Shown: positions 25,867 through 34,710 of the stretch, one piece after another
Numbering within the stretch: position 1 is the first letter of the stretch
How the letters are laid out: every line of letters begins with the position of its first letter
DNA from: Paenibacillus rhizovicinus
GTDB taxonomy: Bacteria > Bacillota > Bacilli > Paenibacillales > Paenibacillaceae
Reading direction: 5' to 3'
Length of the DNA: 64,000 nt
Assembly (NCBI RefSeq): GCF_010365285.1
Contig: NZ_CP048286.1
Coordinates: forward strand, 186,001 to 250,000
Notes under the pieces: model-generated
Databases searched by the model: none
The model's input: the letters and a program-made list of their open reading frames with translations, nothing else
What the model was told of the DNA's origin: nothing
Translations under genes and position numbers: made by a program

Positions 25867-27726
25867 TTATTGTGCTTTCGCTGCCTTCGAGACAGTTTTC
25901 GAGACAGTTTTCGAGACAGTTTTCGAGACAGTCTCCGGGACATCCTCCGAGCTATCCTCCGGGCTATCCCGGACGGGGTGTCGAATCGTAATCTTCGTCC
26001 CTTTGCCTTCGCCGGTGTCGATTCGCAGCTTGTAGTCGTTGCCGAAGTAAATTTTCAGCCGCTCGTTCACATTGCGCAAGCCGACGCCATTGCGCCCCGC
26101 CGTCTTCTTATCGGCCGGCTCCGCATCCAGCTGCTGCAAGACCGCTGCCGGAATTCCTTTGCCGTTATCCGTGACTTCGATGACGATATCCTGCTCCTCC
26201 ACGTAGCCGGATAGAATCACTTTGCCCTTATCGAAGTTGCCGCGAATGCTGTGCTGAATCGCATTCTCCACGAGCGGTTGCAGAAGCAGCCGCATGAACG
26301 GCATCCCGAGCACCTCGTCATCGAAGAAATACATCACCCGCAGCGGTCTCCCGATCCGGGCTTGTTCGATCTGCACGTAAGCCTTCACCTGTTCGACTTC
26401 GCGTCCGACCGTCGTGATGTCCTTGCCTTGGTTCAAGCTTAGGCGCAGTAAATTCCCGAGCGTGGATACCATCTCCCCGATGTCGGAACGTCCGTGATTC
26501 TCCGCCTTCCACCGGATCGACTCCAGCGTATTGTACAGAAAATGCGGATTGATCTGATGGCTGAGCACTTGAAACTCCAGTTCCTTCTTGTTGCGTTCCG
26601 CTTGCGTGGACTGCGCGATCAAGCTTTCGATGGTCCGCACGATTCTGCCGAATCCGCTATACAGCAAGCCGATCTCGTCTTTGCGGGTTTGGTGCGGAAT
26701 CGTCAGATCGAAGTCTCCGTCCTCCAGCTTCCGCATCAGGCGGACAAGCCGGAAGACAGGCTGCGTAAAATGCAGCGTGATATGGATGACGAGTCCGATG
26801 GAGCAAATCACGTAGACGACCAGAAACAAGAACATCACCCGGTTCATCTCCGAGACCGGATGCGTGAGCGCGCTCATCGGGGTCAAACTGACGATCGTCC
26901 ACGGCTTGCTGTCCATGCGAACGAACGTCGTCAACTGATTCTTGCCATGAACGGCTAACGTCTCCGTACCTTCCGGTTCCCTATCGCGCAGATCCAACAG
27001 CTCCCGCGAAGGCAGGGCTTGGCCCGTCCATTCATTCTGGGACGAATCGAACAAGATCAAGCCTTGCCGGTCGACGATCAGAAACCGCTGGCCCTGCATC
27101 CGGTCGGACGGGGTGAAGAACCGCCTGAGATGGTCTTCGGCCAAATCGATGACCACGATGCCCCGTGGCGCGCGATCGTGCAGCCCCGTAAACGTCTTGA
27201 CGTACGAAAGGAGGGGACTGGCGTTCTTCCCCTGATTCTCCGTCAGATGCCACGATGGCACGACGCTGTCCTTCGCTTCCCGGAACCACGCTTCCCCGCC
27301 GATTTTCGTCGACTCTCCCAATGTTCGCATATAGGTGGGGTAGAGGGACGGATCGAGCGGATAGACGTGCAGCTGCATCGCATCGAATTGGACTTTTTTC
27401 TGATAAACGATGCTGAGCATGTTCACCGCGAAAGCCCCTTCTTCTTGCGCGCTCTGCGGCGGGCGCACCAACAGCTGCTGGAGCGACTTGTCGCCGATCA
27501 GATCATTGATTTGGCCGTTCAATTGGTCCAGATACGTCTCCACGTTGATTTTCGCCTGTTCCAAGTAACTTAAGGAGAAGGTCGTATTGGCATATTTGAT
27601 CCCTTCGACCGACTTCGTGTGCGCATACGACGAGAATACGATGAACGGAAAGACCGTGATCGCCAAGAACAACAGAATCATTTTGTTGCGCAGGGACGAG
27701 AACAACATCAAGGACGCTTTATTCAT
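25867..27726 (-). CDS. YesM-type sensor histidine kinase with tetrapeptide-repeat tail
   Basis: The 619-residue protein has a first membrane helix (MILLFLAITVFPFIVFSSYA), a large extracellular sensor region (about 35-290), a second helix near 300, a HAMP domain, and a His_kinase/HATPase module with the phospho-acceptor motif SHQINPHFLYNTLESIRWK (about residue 390). The ATP-binding boxes are QPLVENAIQHSI and DNGKGIP, with GVGLRNVNERL. It overlaps the response-regulator gene by 8 nt and is translated after it. Normal family proteins end soon after KITIRHP. This one continues with seven tetrapeptide units (DSPE, DSSE, DVPE, then TVSK four times) encoded by a 12-bp repeat. It probably senses an extracellular sugar with its partner solute-binding protein. 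Confidence 0.9.
   Translation of the reverse strand: MNKASLMLFSSLRNKMILLFLAITVFPFIVFSSYAHTKSVEGIKYANTTFSLSYLEQAKINVETYLDQLNGQINDLIGDKSLQQLLVRPPQSAQEEGAFAVNMLSIVYQKKVQFDAMQLHVYPLDPSLYPTYMRTLGESTKIGGEAWFREAKDSVVPSWHLTENQGKNASPLLSYVKTFTGLHDRAPRGIVVIDLAEDHLRRFFTPSDRMQGQRFLIVDRQGLILFDSSQNEWTGQALPSRELLDLRDREPEGTETLAVHGKNQLTTFVRMDSKPWTIVSLTPMSALTHPVSEMNRVMFLFLVVYVICSIGLVIHITLHFTQPVFRLVRLMRKLEDGDFDLTIPHQTRKDEIGLLYSGFGRIVRTIESLIAQSTQAERNKKELEFQVLSHQINPHFLYNTLESIRWKAENHGRSDIGEMVSTLGNLLRLSLNQGKDITTVGREVEQVKAYVQIEQARIGRPLRVMYFFDDEVLGMPFMRLLLQPLVENAIQHSIRGNFDKGKVILSGYVEEQDIVIEVTDNGKGIPAAVLQQLDAEPADKKTAGRNGVGLRNVNERLKIYFGNDYKLRIDTGEGKGTKITIRHPVRDSPEDSSEDVPETVSKTVSKTVSKTVSKAAKAQ
25885..25968 (-). repeat. 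Seven 12-bp units encoding the kinase C-terminal tail
   Basis: Seven in-phase 12-nt units make up this stretch. Four read ACTGTCTCGAAA/G (TVSK), and three older, diverged units encode DVPE, DSSE and DSPE. The identical units lie nearest the stop codon, consistent with recent slippage at the 3' end. Confidence 0.9.
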
Positions 27727-29365
27727 CCGCGATCCCCAGTTGTTTCCGATATTCTTTCGGCGTGAAGCCCAATTGCTTTTTGAACACTTTCGAGAAATAC
27801 ACCGGATCCTTGTATCCGACTTGATAGGAGATTTGATAGATCTTGTGCTTGACGTCGCCGAGCATCGCTTTGGCCTGCATGATCCGAACTTCCGTCAGAT
27901 ACTCAAGGAACGTCTTCCCTTTCTCCTTCTTGAACAGCTTGCTCAGCCATACCGAGGTGACATGCACTTCTTCCGTTACGGTCTGCAAGGAGATGTTATC
28001 CGCAAATCTCGTCCGAATGATCTTCTCCGCTTCCTGCACGATCTGGCTCGACATCGACGTCAGCTTGCGGTGGTCGGCAGCCATGGCCATCAGACATTCC
28101 TGTGCTTGTTCCTTCAACGATTGGAGATTATCGTACTGTTCCAGCTGCTCCCAGAGCGCGATCGGATTGCGTTCCCATGTCCGATCCGGCCATCCCGCCG
28201 CCGAAGCCCCGCGGTAAATGCCCATCAGCCATTTGAAAATGCTCTGTTGGATGTCCTTTAAACTGCAGAGCTCCCAGGACTTGACCATCTCGTCGAATCC
28301 GTTCATGGATGCGGCGATCTCCTCGTCCGATCCGTACCTGACCAGATCGAGCACTTCGCTCGTTTCCCGGATCGACAGCTCGGTCCGCTCGCAATCCGTC
28401 TCGCATTCCGTTTCGGTAAACACCCGATTGCCGCCGTACACCGCTTTACGGTCCAATAGCTGGCAGCATTCGCCGTACAGGCGATGAAGATGGCTGAGCT
28501 CCTTCGGCGCGGAGCTCAGGCCGATGCTCGCTTTGACCTTGACGAATTCGTTAATCCGCTGAAGGCAGATTTGCGAGATCGAATAGTAGTGTTCGACCGA
28601 TTCGAATCGCGAACAGTCGAACACCGCAACCCACTTCTGGCGCGAATCGCTGAACAGCGCGGTCGGGGAGAGACATACTTCGGTCAGCGTTTGTCTGACC
28701 ACGTTGCCGATGCCGAACAAGACCAGCTCTCGCTCGCTCGGGCTGCCCTTCTGGTTAACGATCGCCTTCAGATCGTCGGCTTCCACGACCATCAGCAGGA
28801 GCGGAGCCGACTGCATCCACTCCAGCTTGAGCGCCTGCAGCCGATGCGAGACTCTCGTCTCGCGATAGGGATCGTACTCATGCTCGACGATCTCGCGCAG
28901 CAATTCCTCCTGCAGCTTGGGCGTGGCGAAATGCACCTCCTGGATCATCTGCGCATGATGGTGCTTGTCGAGACTCTCTCGCATGATCAATTCGACGGCT
29001 TTAAGCACGATGCTTTCCAGCTCGCTCGTATTGATCGGCTTCAATATATAGTCGATGGCGCCAAGCTGCATCGCATGCTTGACCAGTTCGAAGTCGTCGT
29101 AACCGCTGATGAGGATCGCCTTATAACCGTAATCGTCCATCCGCTGCAGTTCCCCCAGAAATTCAAGCCCGGACATTCGGCTCATCTTGATATCGGTGAC
29201 GATCAGTTCGGGCCTCATCCGTTCTGCGATCTCTAACGCCGTATCTCCGTCATCCGCGACGAGCACTTTCTCGATCCCGTATTCGCTCCACGGAATCCGT
29301 TTCAACAACCCTTCCCGAATCTCGTATTCATCGTCCACGATTAGTACGCTGATCAATTCATTCAC
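27719..29365 (-). CDS. YesN-type response regulator (REC plus AraC DNA-binding domain)
   Basis: The 548-residue protein has an N-terminal receiver domain: SVLIVDDEYEIREGLL, the phospho-acceptor Asp in LIVTDIKMSRMSG near residue 57, and the conserved Lys in DYILKPINTSEL. A long middle region follows, and the C-terminus is an AraC/XylS double HTH (VWLSKLFKKEKGKTFLEYLT, VGYKDPVYFSKVFKK). It should activate the neighbouring sugar transport or lyase genes when phosphorylated by the co-encoded kinase. The GTG start at 29365 follows AAGGGAAG closely. A TTG four codons later (AAGGTGA upstream) is equally possible. The gene lies 34 nt after the solute-binding protein gene. Confidence 0.9.
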   Translation of the reverse strand: MNELISVLIVDDEYEIREGLLKRIPWSEYGIEKVLVADDGDTALEIAERMRPELIVTDIKMSRMSGLEFLGELQRMDDYGYKAILISGYDDFELVKHAMQLGAIDYILKPINTSELESIVLKAVELIMRESLDKHHHAQMIQEVHFATPKLQEELLREIVEHEYDPYRETRVSHRLQALKLEWMQSAPLLLMVVEADDLKAIVNQKGSPSERELVLFGIGNVVRQTLTEVCLSPTALFSDSRQKWVAVFDCSRFESVEHYYSISQICLQRINEFVKVKASIGLSSAPKELSHLHRLYGECCQLLDRKAVYGGNRVFTETECETDCERTELSIRETSEVLDLVRYGSDEEIAASMNGFDEMVKSWELCSLKDIQQSIFKWLMGIYRGASAAGWPDRTWERNPIALWEQLEQYDNLQSLKEQAQECLMAMAADHRKLTSMSSQIVQEAEKIIRTRFADNISLQTVTEEVHVTSVWLSKLFKKEKGKTFLEYLTEVRIMQAKAMLGDVKHKIYQISYQVGYKDPVYFSKVFKKQLGFTPKEYRKQLGIADE

Positions 29366-29399
29366 CTTCCCTTAAGCTATTCATGGACAACGCTGCCGC

Positions 29400-30968
29400 T
29401 CATTCGCGAATGCGCGCAGCTATGTATTGATCGACCTGTTTCTGGACGTTGGCTATGATCGAATCCAGCCCTCCTGCCTTCTGCTTCTGAATGTACGCGG
29501 CGATCGACGGGTCGATATCCGGCACGGTTCCGTATTCGATCGGTTTGCCGACATCCTCGTAAATTTGATCCCGCTTGGCCAAGTCGTCCACGATGGCGCT
29601 GTCGGACAGGAAGATGCCGTCCACCGGGGACGGCACGTTCGTCGGAAGCTCGGCGAAATTGCTCTCTTCCGCCCAGAATCCCGCGGGATATGTCTCCGTG
29701 GGCCGCATGTAGGCCAAATTCCAGAATGCCCACTGTCCTCCCCAATCCATATAATTGCTCGTGGAGAACCGCATGTCCCCCGGATAGAGCGCAGTATTGC
29801 CGTTCAGCACGTAAGTTTTGCCCTCGATGCCGTAGATCACGAGATCGTACAGCCTGCGGTCCGTTTCAAGCATGTCGAGAAACCGCAATACGCGGTCGGC
29901 GTGATCGGAATTCCGGTTGATCGCCAGCACGTTAGCGATGGACGAGCGGTTGACGAACTTCTTGTCGGGATAAATCAACGACATCTGCTGCTTGTACGAA
30001 GCATCGACGAATCCGGGATCGGCGGCGTACGCCCATTCATGGGACGTGATCGTGAACAGCATTTTGCCGTTTCGCCATTGATCGGCCGCGCTCTCCGTGT
30101 CCAGCAGGACATCCCGGTTCAAGATTTGATCGTCGTACCATCGCTTGCTCATCACGGCCGCTTCTTCATAGAAGGGCTGCTGCTCGATTGCCCGGACCGT
30201 TAGATTCGGATCGTTCATATAGAAGCCGAGCCCGTGGAAGCCCAAGTCCACCCACTCGTCCCGCACCACATAGAGCGGAAGCGCCGACGTGCGGCTAAGC
30301 TTGGCGTTCGGATACGCTTTCTTCAGATCATGCAGCAAGGCATCGACGTCCCCGATTGTCCGGACCGAACCCGGAGCGCGAACGATGCCCGCTTCGTCGG
30401 CCAAATCCTCGCGCCATCCGGCATATACCCGCTGGTTCATCTTGACATTCCACGGCATGCCGACGATCGCTCCGTCTACCGTCGCCGAGGCAAGCGTGTT
30501 CTTATCCCGGTACATGGCATACAGATGCGGCGCGTACTTGGGAAGCAAATCGTTAAGCGCTAAGTAGGATCCCCTGGCCGCCATTTGCTGGAACGAATTG
30601 TCCGAATCGAAGTTCAAATCCCAGTTATCTCCAGAGGCCGCCATGGCAAGCAGCTTGCCAGAATAGTCGGGCCATGGAATGTAATGAATCGCGAAATTGA
30701 CGTTCAAGCCTCTGGATTTAACGTATTCGCTCACGTTGGACCAGACCTCGTCCGTCGCTGACTTCTTGTCCCCGCCAAAATAAAAGCTGAGCGTCACTTC
30801 TTGCTCTTGCGGATTCCGTTCCGCCGATGTTGACGCAGGCGACACATCGGGCTCGGCCGCCATATCGACGGTTCCGATGTTCCGGTCGCCGTTGCACGCC
30901 GAGAGCCCGAACTGCAGCATCAGTACGATGGGGATCGCCTTCGCGATCCCGAAATATTTTCCGGCCAT
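29400..30968 (-). CDS. Extracellular solute-binding lipoprotein of the two-component operon
   Basis: This 522-residue protein has a lipoprotein signal peptide with lipobox FGLSAC (Cys about residue 25). It is a family-1-like substrate-binding protein of the LplA/YtcQ type (WNVKMNQRVYAGWREDLADE, GKMLFTITSHEWAYAADPGF, MDWGGQWAFWNLAYMRPTET). It lacks its own permeases next to it and is the first gene of the operon with the response regulator and kinase. It could therefore deliver sugar either to the importer encoded upstream or to the kinase as a sensor. A good sigma-A promoter (30994-31022) with a nearby cre site precedes it, and GGAGGG lies before the ATG. Confidence 0.85.
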   Translation of the reverse strand: MAGKYFGIAKAIPIVLMLQFGLSACNGDRNIGTVDMAAEPDVSPASTSAERNPQEQEVTLSFYFGGDKKSATDEVWSNVSEYVKSRGLNVNFAIHYIPWPDYSGKLLAMAASGDNWDLNFDSDNSFQQMAARGSYLALNDLLPKYAPHLYAMYRDKNTLASATVDGAIVGMPWNVKMNQRVYAGWREDLADEAGIVRAPGSVRTIGDVDALLHDLKKAYPNAKLSRTSALPLYVVRDEWVDLGFHGLGFYMNDPNLTVRAIEQQPFYEEAAVMSKRWYDDQILNRDVLLDTESAADQWRNGKMLFTITSHEWAYAADPGFVDASYKQQMSLIYPDKKFVNRSSIANVLAINRNSDHADRVLRFLDMLETDRRLYDLVIYGIEGKTYVLNGNTALYPGDMRFSTSNYMDWGGQWAFWNLAYMRPTETYPAGFWAEESNFAELPTNVPSPVDGIFLSDSAIVDDLAKRDQIYEDVGKPIEYGTVPDIDPSIAAYIQKQKAGGLDSIIANVQKQVDQYIAARIRE

Positions 30969-30993
30969 CCTTTTCCCTCCTTTTCGTATTGAT

Positions 30994-31022
30994 AATATAC
31001 AAAATAACGCCCATCCTGACAG
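30994..31022 (-). promoter_or_regulatory. Sigma-A-type promoter of the solute-binding protein/YesN/YesM operon
   Basis: On the minus strand CTGTCA (31022-31017) and TATATT (30999-30994) are separated by exactly 17 nt. The predicted start lies near 30987, giving a short leader of about 20 nt that contains GGAGGG. Confidence 0.7.
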
Positions 31023-31030
31023 GGTCGATA

Positions 31031-31048
31031 GACGTATGCGCTTTCAAT
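31031..31048 (-). promoter_or_regulatory. cre-like site upstream of the solute-binding protein promoter
   Basis: The minus-strand sequence ATTGAAAGCGCATACGTC matches 16 of 18 positions of WWTGNAARCGNWWWCAWW. It is centred near -52 relative to the predicted start, just upstream of the -35 box. CcpA sites at this distance can activate as well as repress, so the direction of control is open. Confidence 0.6.
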
Positions 31049-31229
31049 AATGAATAGGGGCGAACTGAAGATTCGCCTGCGTGAAGGTCCGCACTCGCAA
31101 CTGCGCCTTTATCTTATCGCCGCCATCGCCGGCGAACAATGAGACGATCCAAAACAAAACCAGACATTTTTGTACAATCGGGATTTTTTTCCTTTTTCTG
31201 CGGCTTGCAAACGCGGGATGCCAAGCGAA

Positions 31230-31272
31230 TGACAAAAGAGACCGCCGGGACAATTCGTCCCGGACAGTCTCC
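31230..31272 (-). terminator. Terminator of the sugar ABC importer operon
   Basis: On the minus strand CCGGGAC and GTCCCGG form the inner stem with a 5-nt loop. Outer GAGAC/GTCTC bases extend it after a small internal loop, and TCTTTTG follows. It lies right after the stop of the solute-binding protein gene at 31286. Confidence 0.75.
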
Positions 31273-31285
31273 GCCGATGGTGTGT

Positions 31286-32719
31286 TTATTGAGCCGCGCC
31301 TGTCGATGCTTGCAATTCTTTGGTCTTCTTGTTCCAAGCTTCCGTCTCCGGAATGACGTCGTTGATGTTGCGGTCGCCGAAGATCACGTCGTTCAAAATA
31401 TTGTTCCAGTTGTAATCGCCCCAGGCAGGAACGGTAACGCCCGGTTGAATCTTCGCATTCTTCTGCGCGATTTTGACCGCTTCGATGTTCTTGCCCTGCC
31501 AGATCGGAGCTTGATCGTAGTACGCGGTCAACTCCGGATCGATAACGGATGCGTTCGCGCCTTGATCGATCTTCCACTTCTGCGCTTCCTTCGTAAATTG
31601 GAAGCTGAGCCACAGGAACGCTTCGTTCTTGTGCTTCGAACCGGCAAGCAGCGAGAGCGGCCCGTAGATCGAGTAGCCCGGCTGGCTGGACGTGCCTTTC
31701 GGGAACGGAAGAACGTCCCAGTTGAATTGCGCCTTCTTCTTCAAGTCCGGCAGCACCCAGTCGCCGCCGATCGCGAAGCCCGTCTTGCCGTTGAGGAAGT
31801 CTTTCGTGACGTTGCCGGAAGCCTCGGCGGCCGCGTTGCTTTGCATCGAGCCGTCCTTCGTCACGAACTCGTGCAGCCATTTGATATCGTCCATCACGCC
31901 CGGCGTGGACATGACGCTTTGCGTAAGATCCTCGTTCATATACTGCAGGTTGGACGCGTGTCCGTCGGCAATGGCTTTGGTGCTCAGCAGCCGCATTTGA
32001 ATCTCGGGTTGGGTCGTTACGCCATATTCTCCGGCGTCCGGGTCGGTAATTTGCTTCGCGATGTCGCGGAAATCGTCGTAGGTCCAGTCGTTGCCCGGCA
32101 TATCCACGCCATGCTTGGCCAGCAGGTCCTTGTTGACCAGCACCCACATCGGCACGTCGACCATCGGAACGGCGAGCTTCTTGTTCTTATACGTCATCGT
32201 ATCGAAGAAGCCTTGCGGGAGCGTCGTCTCTTGGAATATCGGGCTCGAATCGATGTAAGGCGTCAAGTCCTCGACCAAGCCTCCTTGGTCGAACGAGATC
32301 AAGTCGGTATCGATCTCCGTTACGTCCGCCGGCGTTCCGGCAGCCTCGAGAGCGGCGATGACCTGCATGACCGGCTGGCCGTTAACGGGGACTTCCTCGA
32401 TCGTGATCCAAGGATACTTCTTATGGAACATATCGTACAGCTGATTATAGGCTCCGTTCTTCCACGAGATGAACTTCAAGGTAACGGGATCATTCTCGGC
32501 AGTTGACGGCTGGTTGGCCGCGGCGTTCGCGGCGTCATCGGCGTTCTTGTTCTCGCCGCCCGCAGCCGCTGCATTTCCGTTGCCCTTGTTCGTGTTCGTG
32601 CTGCCGTTCGTGTTACTGCTAGTGTTGTTGTTGTTGCTTTCGCTGCCGCAAGCGGTCAGCATGAAGGATAATGCCAGGACGCTGCTCAGCGCCAACGTAC
32701 TCATGCGTTTGGTTTTCAT
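31286..32719 (-). CDS. Sugar ABC transporter solute-binding lipoprotein
   Basis: The 477-residue protein has a lipoprotein signal peptide (STLALSSVLALSFMLTAC, Cys anchor). A low-complexity Asn/Thr/Gly/Ala linker follows (about 45 residues), then a family-1 substrate-binding fold (NDPVTLKFISWKNGAYNQLY, VDVPMWVLVNKDLLAKHGVD, GFAIGGDWVLPDLKKKA). It captures oligosaccharides outside the cell for the permease pair encoded just upstream (33817-34710). I start at ATG 32719 because GGGGAGG lies 8 nt upstream. An earlier in-frame codon at 32824 has no ribosome binding site and would bury the signal peptide. It is the last gene of the operon and is followed by a terminator. Confidence 0.9.
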   Translation of the reverse strand: MKTKRMSTLALSSVLALSFMLTACGSESNNNNTSSNTNGSTNTNKGNGNAAAAGGENKNADDAANAAANQPSTAENDPVTLKFISWKNGAYNQLYDMFHKKYPWITIEEVPVNGQPVMQVIAALEAAGTPADVTEIDTDLISFDQGGLVEDLTPYIDSSPIFQETTLPQGFFDTMTYKNKKLAVPMVDVPMWVLVNKDLLAKHGVDMPGNDWTYDDFRDIAKQITDPDAGEYGVTTQPEIQMRLLSTKAIADGHASNLQYMNEDLTQSVMSTPGVMDDIKWLHEFVTKDGSMQSNAAAEASGNVTKDFLNGKTGFAIGGDWVLPDLKKKAQFNWDVLPFPKGTSSQPGYSIYGPLSLLAGSKHKNEAFLWLSFQFTKEAQKWKIDQGANASVIDPELTAYYDQAPIWQGKNIEAVKIAQKNAKIQPGVTVPAWGDYNWNNILNDVIFGDRNINDVIPETEAWNKKTKELQASTGAAQ

Positions 32720-32839
32720 TCGGTGTTTCCTCCCCTGATTTGTTTGCCTTCCCGCAATTCGTGTCCAAGCCAATGCGCTTCCCAAGCATGCAGCCCTTCT
32801 CTGTCCGGGCATCACTCCCTTCATTGCGATTCGCTCTTC

Positions 32840-33817
32840 TTATTCCACGACCCCGGTCCGCTCGATGCCGGTTACGAACCAACGCTGCAAGAACATGAAG
32901 ATCAGAATGGGCGGCAGAATAATCAGAAACGCTCCGGCCATCTTCGTGCTTTCCGTGACCGGATTGCGGACGGAATCGGTATGGCCGAGCAGCGACGGAT
33001 TAAGCACGTCCTCGAGATTGTCCAGGCGGATCGACAACGGCGTGAACCCTTTGGCGAGAAACATCGACGGTTCGTAGTACATGTTCCAATACCAGATGAA
33101 CGAGAACAGGAACACGACCAGGCAGGCGGAACGCGCGAGCGGCAGCATGATGCCGAAGAACAGCCGGAACGTTGAAGCGCCGTCGAGCTTCGCCGCCTCC
33201 TCCAGGCTTTGCGGCTGGGCATTGAAGAACTGCCTGAAAATCAGAATGAACAGCGCCCCCTTCAATCCCTGTCCGAAGATCGCCGGAACGAGGAAGACGA
33301 AGATCGTATTGAGCAGGCTGAGCTTGCTGAAGATGACGTAAAGCGGAATGATGATGATCTGCGGCGGAATGAGGAACGTCAGAATGACGAACGCCGTGAT
33401 GAGACCTTTGAACGGCACGGCCAGACGGGCCAGCGCGTAGCCCGTCATCGCGCAGATCATCACCTGCGCAACCGAGCAGCTTACGGCGATCATCGCCGTG
33501 TTGCGCAGCGCCGCAGGATACCGCAGCCCCTCGTATGCCTTGGATAAATTCTCCCAGGTGATCTGACGGGGAATCCATTTGACGGTCGGATCAAGCAAAT
33601 CGCTCATGTTTTTGAACATCGTGCTGATCATGTAGAGCAAGGGCTGCAAATACAGATAAGCGACGATCGATAGCAAGAAATAGAGAATCAGCTTCGCGAG
33701 CAAGCCGTCCGACAGGTTGCGGCCCAGCACCACATGCTTCACCTTCTGGGTTTCGCGGCTCCAGAGCAGCCCTCTTAACTGGGCTCTTGCCTTCTCTGTC
33801 CATAATCCGTTGCTCAT
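32840..33817 (-). CDS. Sugar ABC transporter permease, MalG type (pair 1)
   Basis: The 325-residue inner-membrane permease has about six helices and the MalG EAA loop (SLEEAAKLDGASTFRLFFGIM), which docks the shared ATPase. The first helix is LAKLILYFLLSIVAYLYLQP. GGAGGG lies 8 nt before the ATG, and its ATG overlaps the stop of the MalF-type gene by 4 nt (ATGA), a clear sign of coupled translation. The next gene is the solute-binding lipoprotein about 120 nt downstream. No ATPase gene lies next to this pair; the UgpC-like protein at the head of the operon probably serves it. Confidence 0.9.
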   Translation of the reverse strand: MSNGLWTEKARAQLRGLLWSRETQKVKHVVLGRNLSDGLLAKLILYFLLSIVAYLYLQPLLYMISTMFKNMSDLLDPTVKWIPRQITWENLSKAYEGLRYPAALRNTAMIAVSCSVAQVMICAMTGYALARLAVPFKGLITAFVILTFLIPPQIIIIPLYVIFSKLSLLNTIFVFLVPAIFGQGLKGALFILIFRQFFNAQPQSLEEAAKLDGASTFRLFFGIMLPLARSACLVVFLFSFIWYWNMYYEPSMFLAKGFTPLSIRLDNLEDVLNPSLLGHTDSVRNPVTESTKMAGAFLIILPPILIFMFLQRWFVTGIERTGVVE

Positions 33818-34710
33818 GTTCGAGCCCTCCTAGTCTTCATGCTCCGTTCGAACAACCATAGGACAAGAGCGATCAGCACGAAGATGAATGCGAAGTAAAT
33901 CCATGCCAGCGCGCTGGCGTAGCCATAACCGGTATCGATCTTGAACATGTTGTCCTTGACGTGCTTCAGCACCGGATTGAGCGGGAACGTGAACAGATCG
34001 ATAATCGTGTACAGCATGTTCAGGCTGATGAACGGCACGCAGGCCGGAAGCGTGATTTTCCAGAAGCTGTCCCAAGGCGACGCCCCGTCGATCCGGACCG
34101 CCTCGTAGATCGAAGCCGATATCGTTTGAAAACCCGCGATGAAGATAAGAATCTGTACGCCGGAGTACCACAGGATGAGAATGACGATGCCTAGCACGTT
34201 CATGACGGTCTTGGCGAATTCGGCTCCGATATACTCCCGGACGATCGGCTCCAAGTTATACTGATCGAGGAACGGGATGTCCCCCGCCCCTTGATTGAAC
34301 AACTCGGTCAGCACCTGGCCGGTCGCGAAGATAACGGGCAGGAAGAACAGCGCGCGATACAGGAATCTGCCGGGGAACCGCTGATTCAACATGAGCGAGA
34401 TGAGCAAGGCGAAAATAACGATGATGGGAACCATCAGCAGCATCTGCTCGAAATACGTAATCAGCTCGATCGGGAATACATTATCCTTCACGAAGGCATC
34501 GCGATAATTTTGCCAGCCCAGCCAGACGTATTTGAATCCGCCCGGAACGACGGAAACCTTATGGAAGGACATGAACAGCGACCAGCCGACCGGGATGGCG
34601 ACGAACACGCCGAAGCCGATCAGCCACGGCAGCATGAACAGCATGCCGATCCCGTAGCGCTGCGAGTGATAGAGGCGCGCCTGCCTCTTGTACGCGTTCA
34701 ACTTGCTCAT
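33814..34710 (-). CDS. Sugar ABC transporter permease, MalF type (pair 1)
   Basis: The 298-residue permease starts MSKLNAYKRQARLYHSQRYG at ATG 34710, where GGGAGGAGG lies 3-10 nt upstream. The ATG overlaps the DUF5696 stop by 4 nt. An upstream in-frame start at 34893 would lie inside the DUF5696 gene and gives no signal. It has six predicted helices, including IGMLFMLPWLIGFGVFVAIP, and a coupling loop SIYEAVRIDGASPWDSFWKI with the expected EA...DGA pattern. It pairs with the MalG-type protein encoded next, forming one of two importer pores in this operon. Confidence 0.9.
   Translation of the reverse strand: MSKLNAYKRQARLYHSQRYGIGMLFMLPWLIGFGVFVAIPVGWSLFMSFHKVSVVPGGFKYVWLGWQNYRDAFVKDNVFPIELITYFEQMLLMVPIIVIFALLISLMLNQRFPGRFLYRALFFLPVIFATGQVLTELFNQGAGDIPFLDQYNLEPIVREYIGAEFAKTVMNVLGIVILILWYSGVQILIFIAGFQTISASIYEAVRIDGASPWDSFWKITLPACVPFISLNMLYTIIDLFTFPLNPVLKHVKDNMFKIDTGYGYASALAWIYFAFIFVLIALVLWLFERSMKTRRART

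Larger units (their letters stand above)
30969..31285. other. Intergenic control region: promoter, cre site and terminator
   Basis: About 320 nt without a credible gene. It holds, on the minus strand, the terminator of the importer operon (31230-31272), a cre site (31031-31048) and a sigma-A-like promoter (31022-30994) for the solute-binding protein/two-component operon. Confidence 0.7.
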
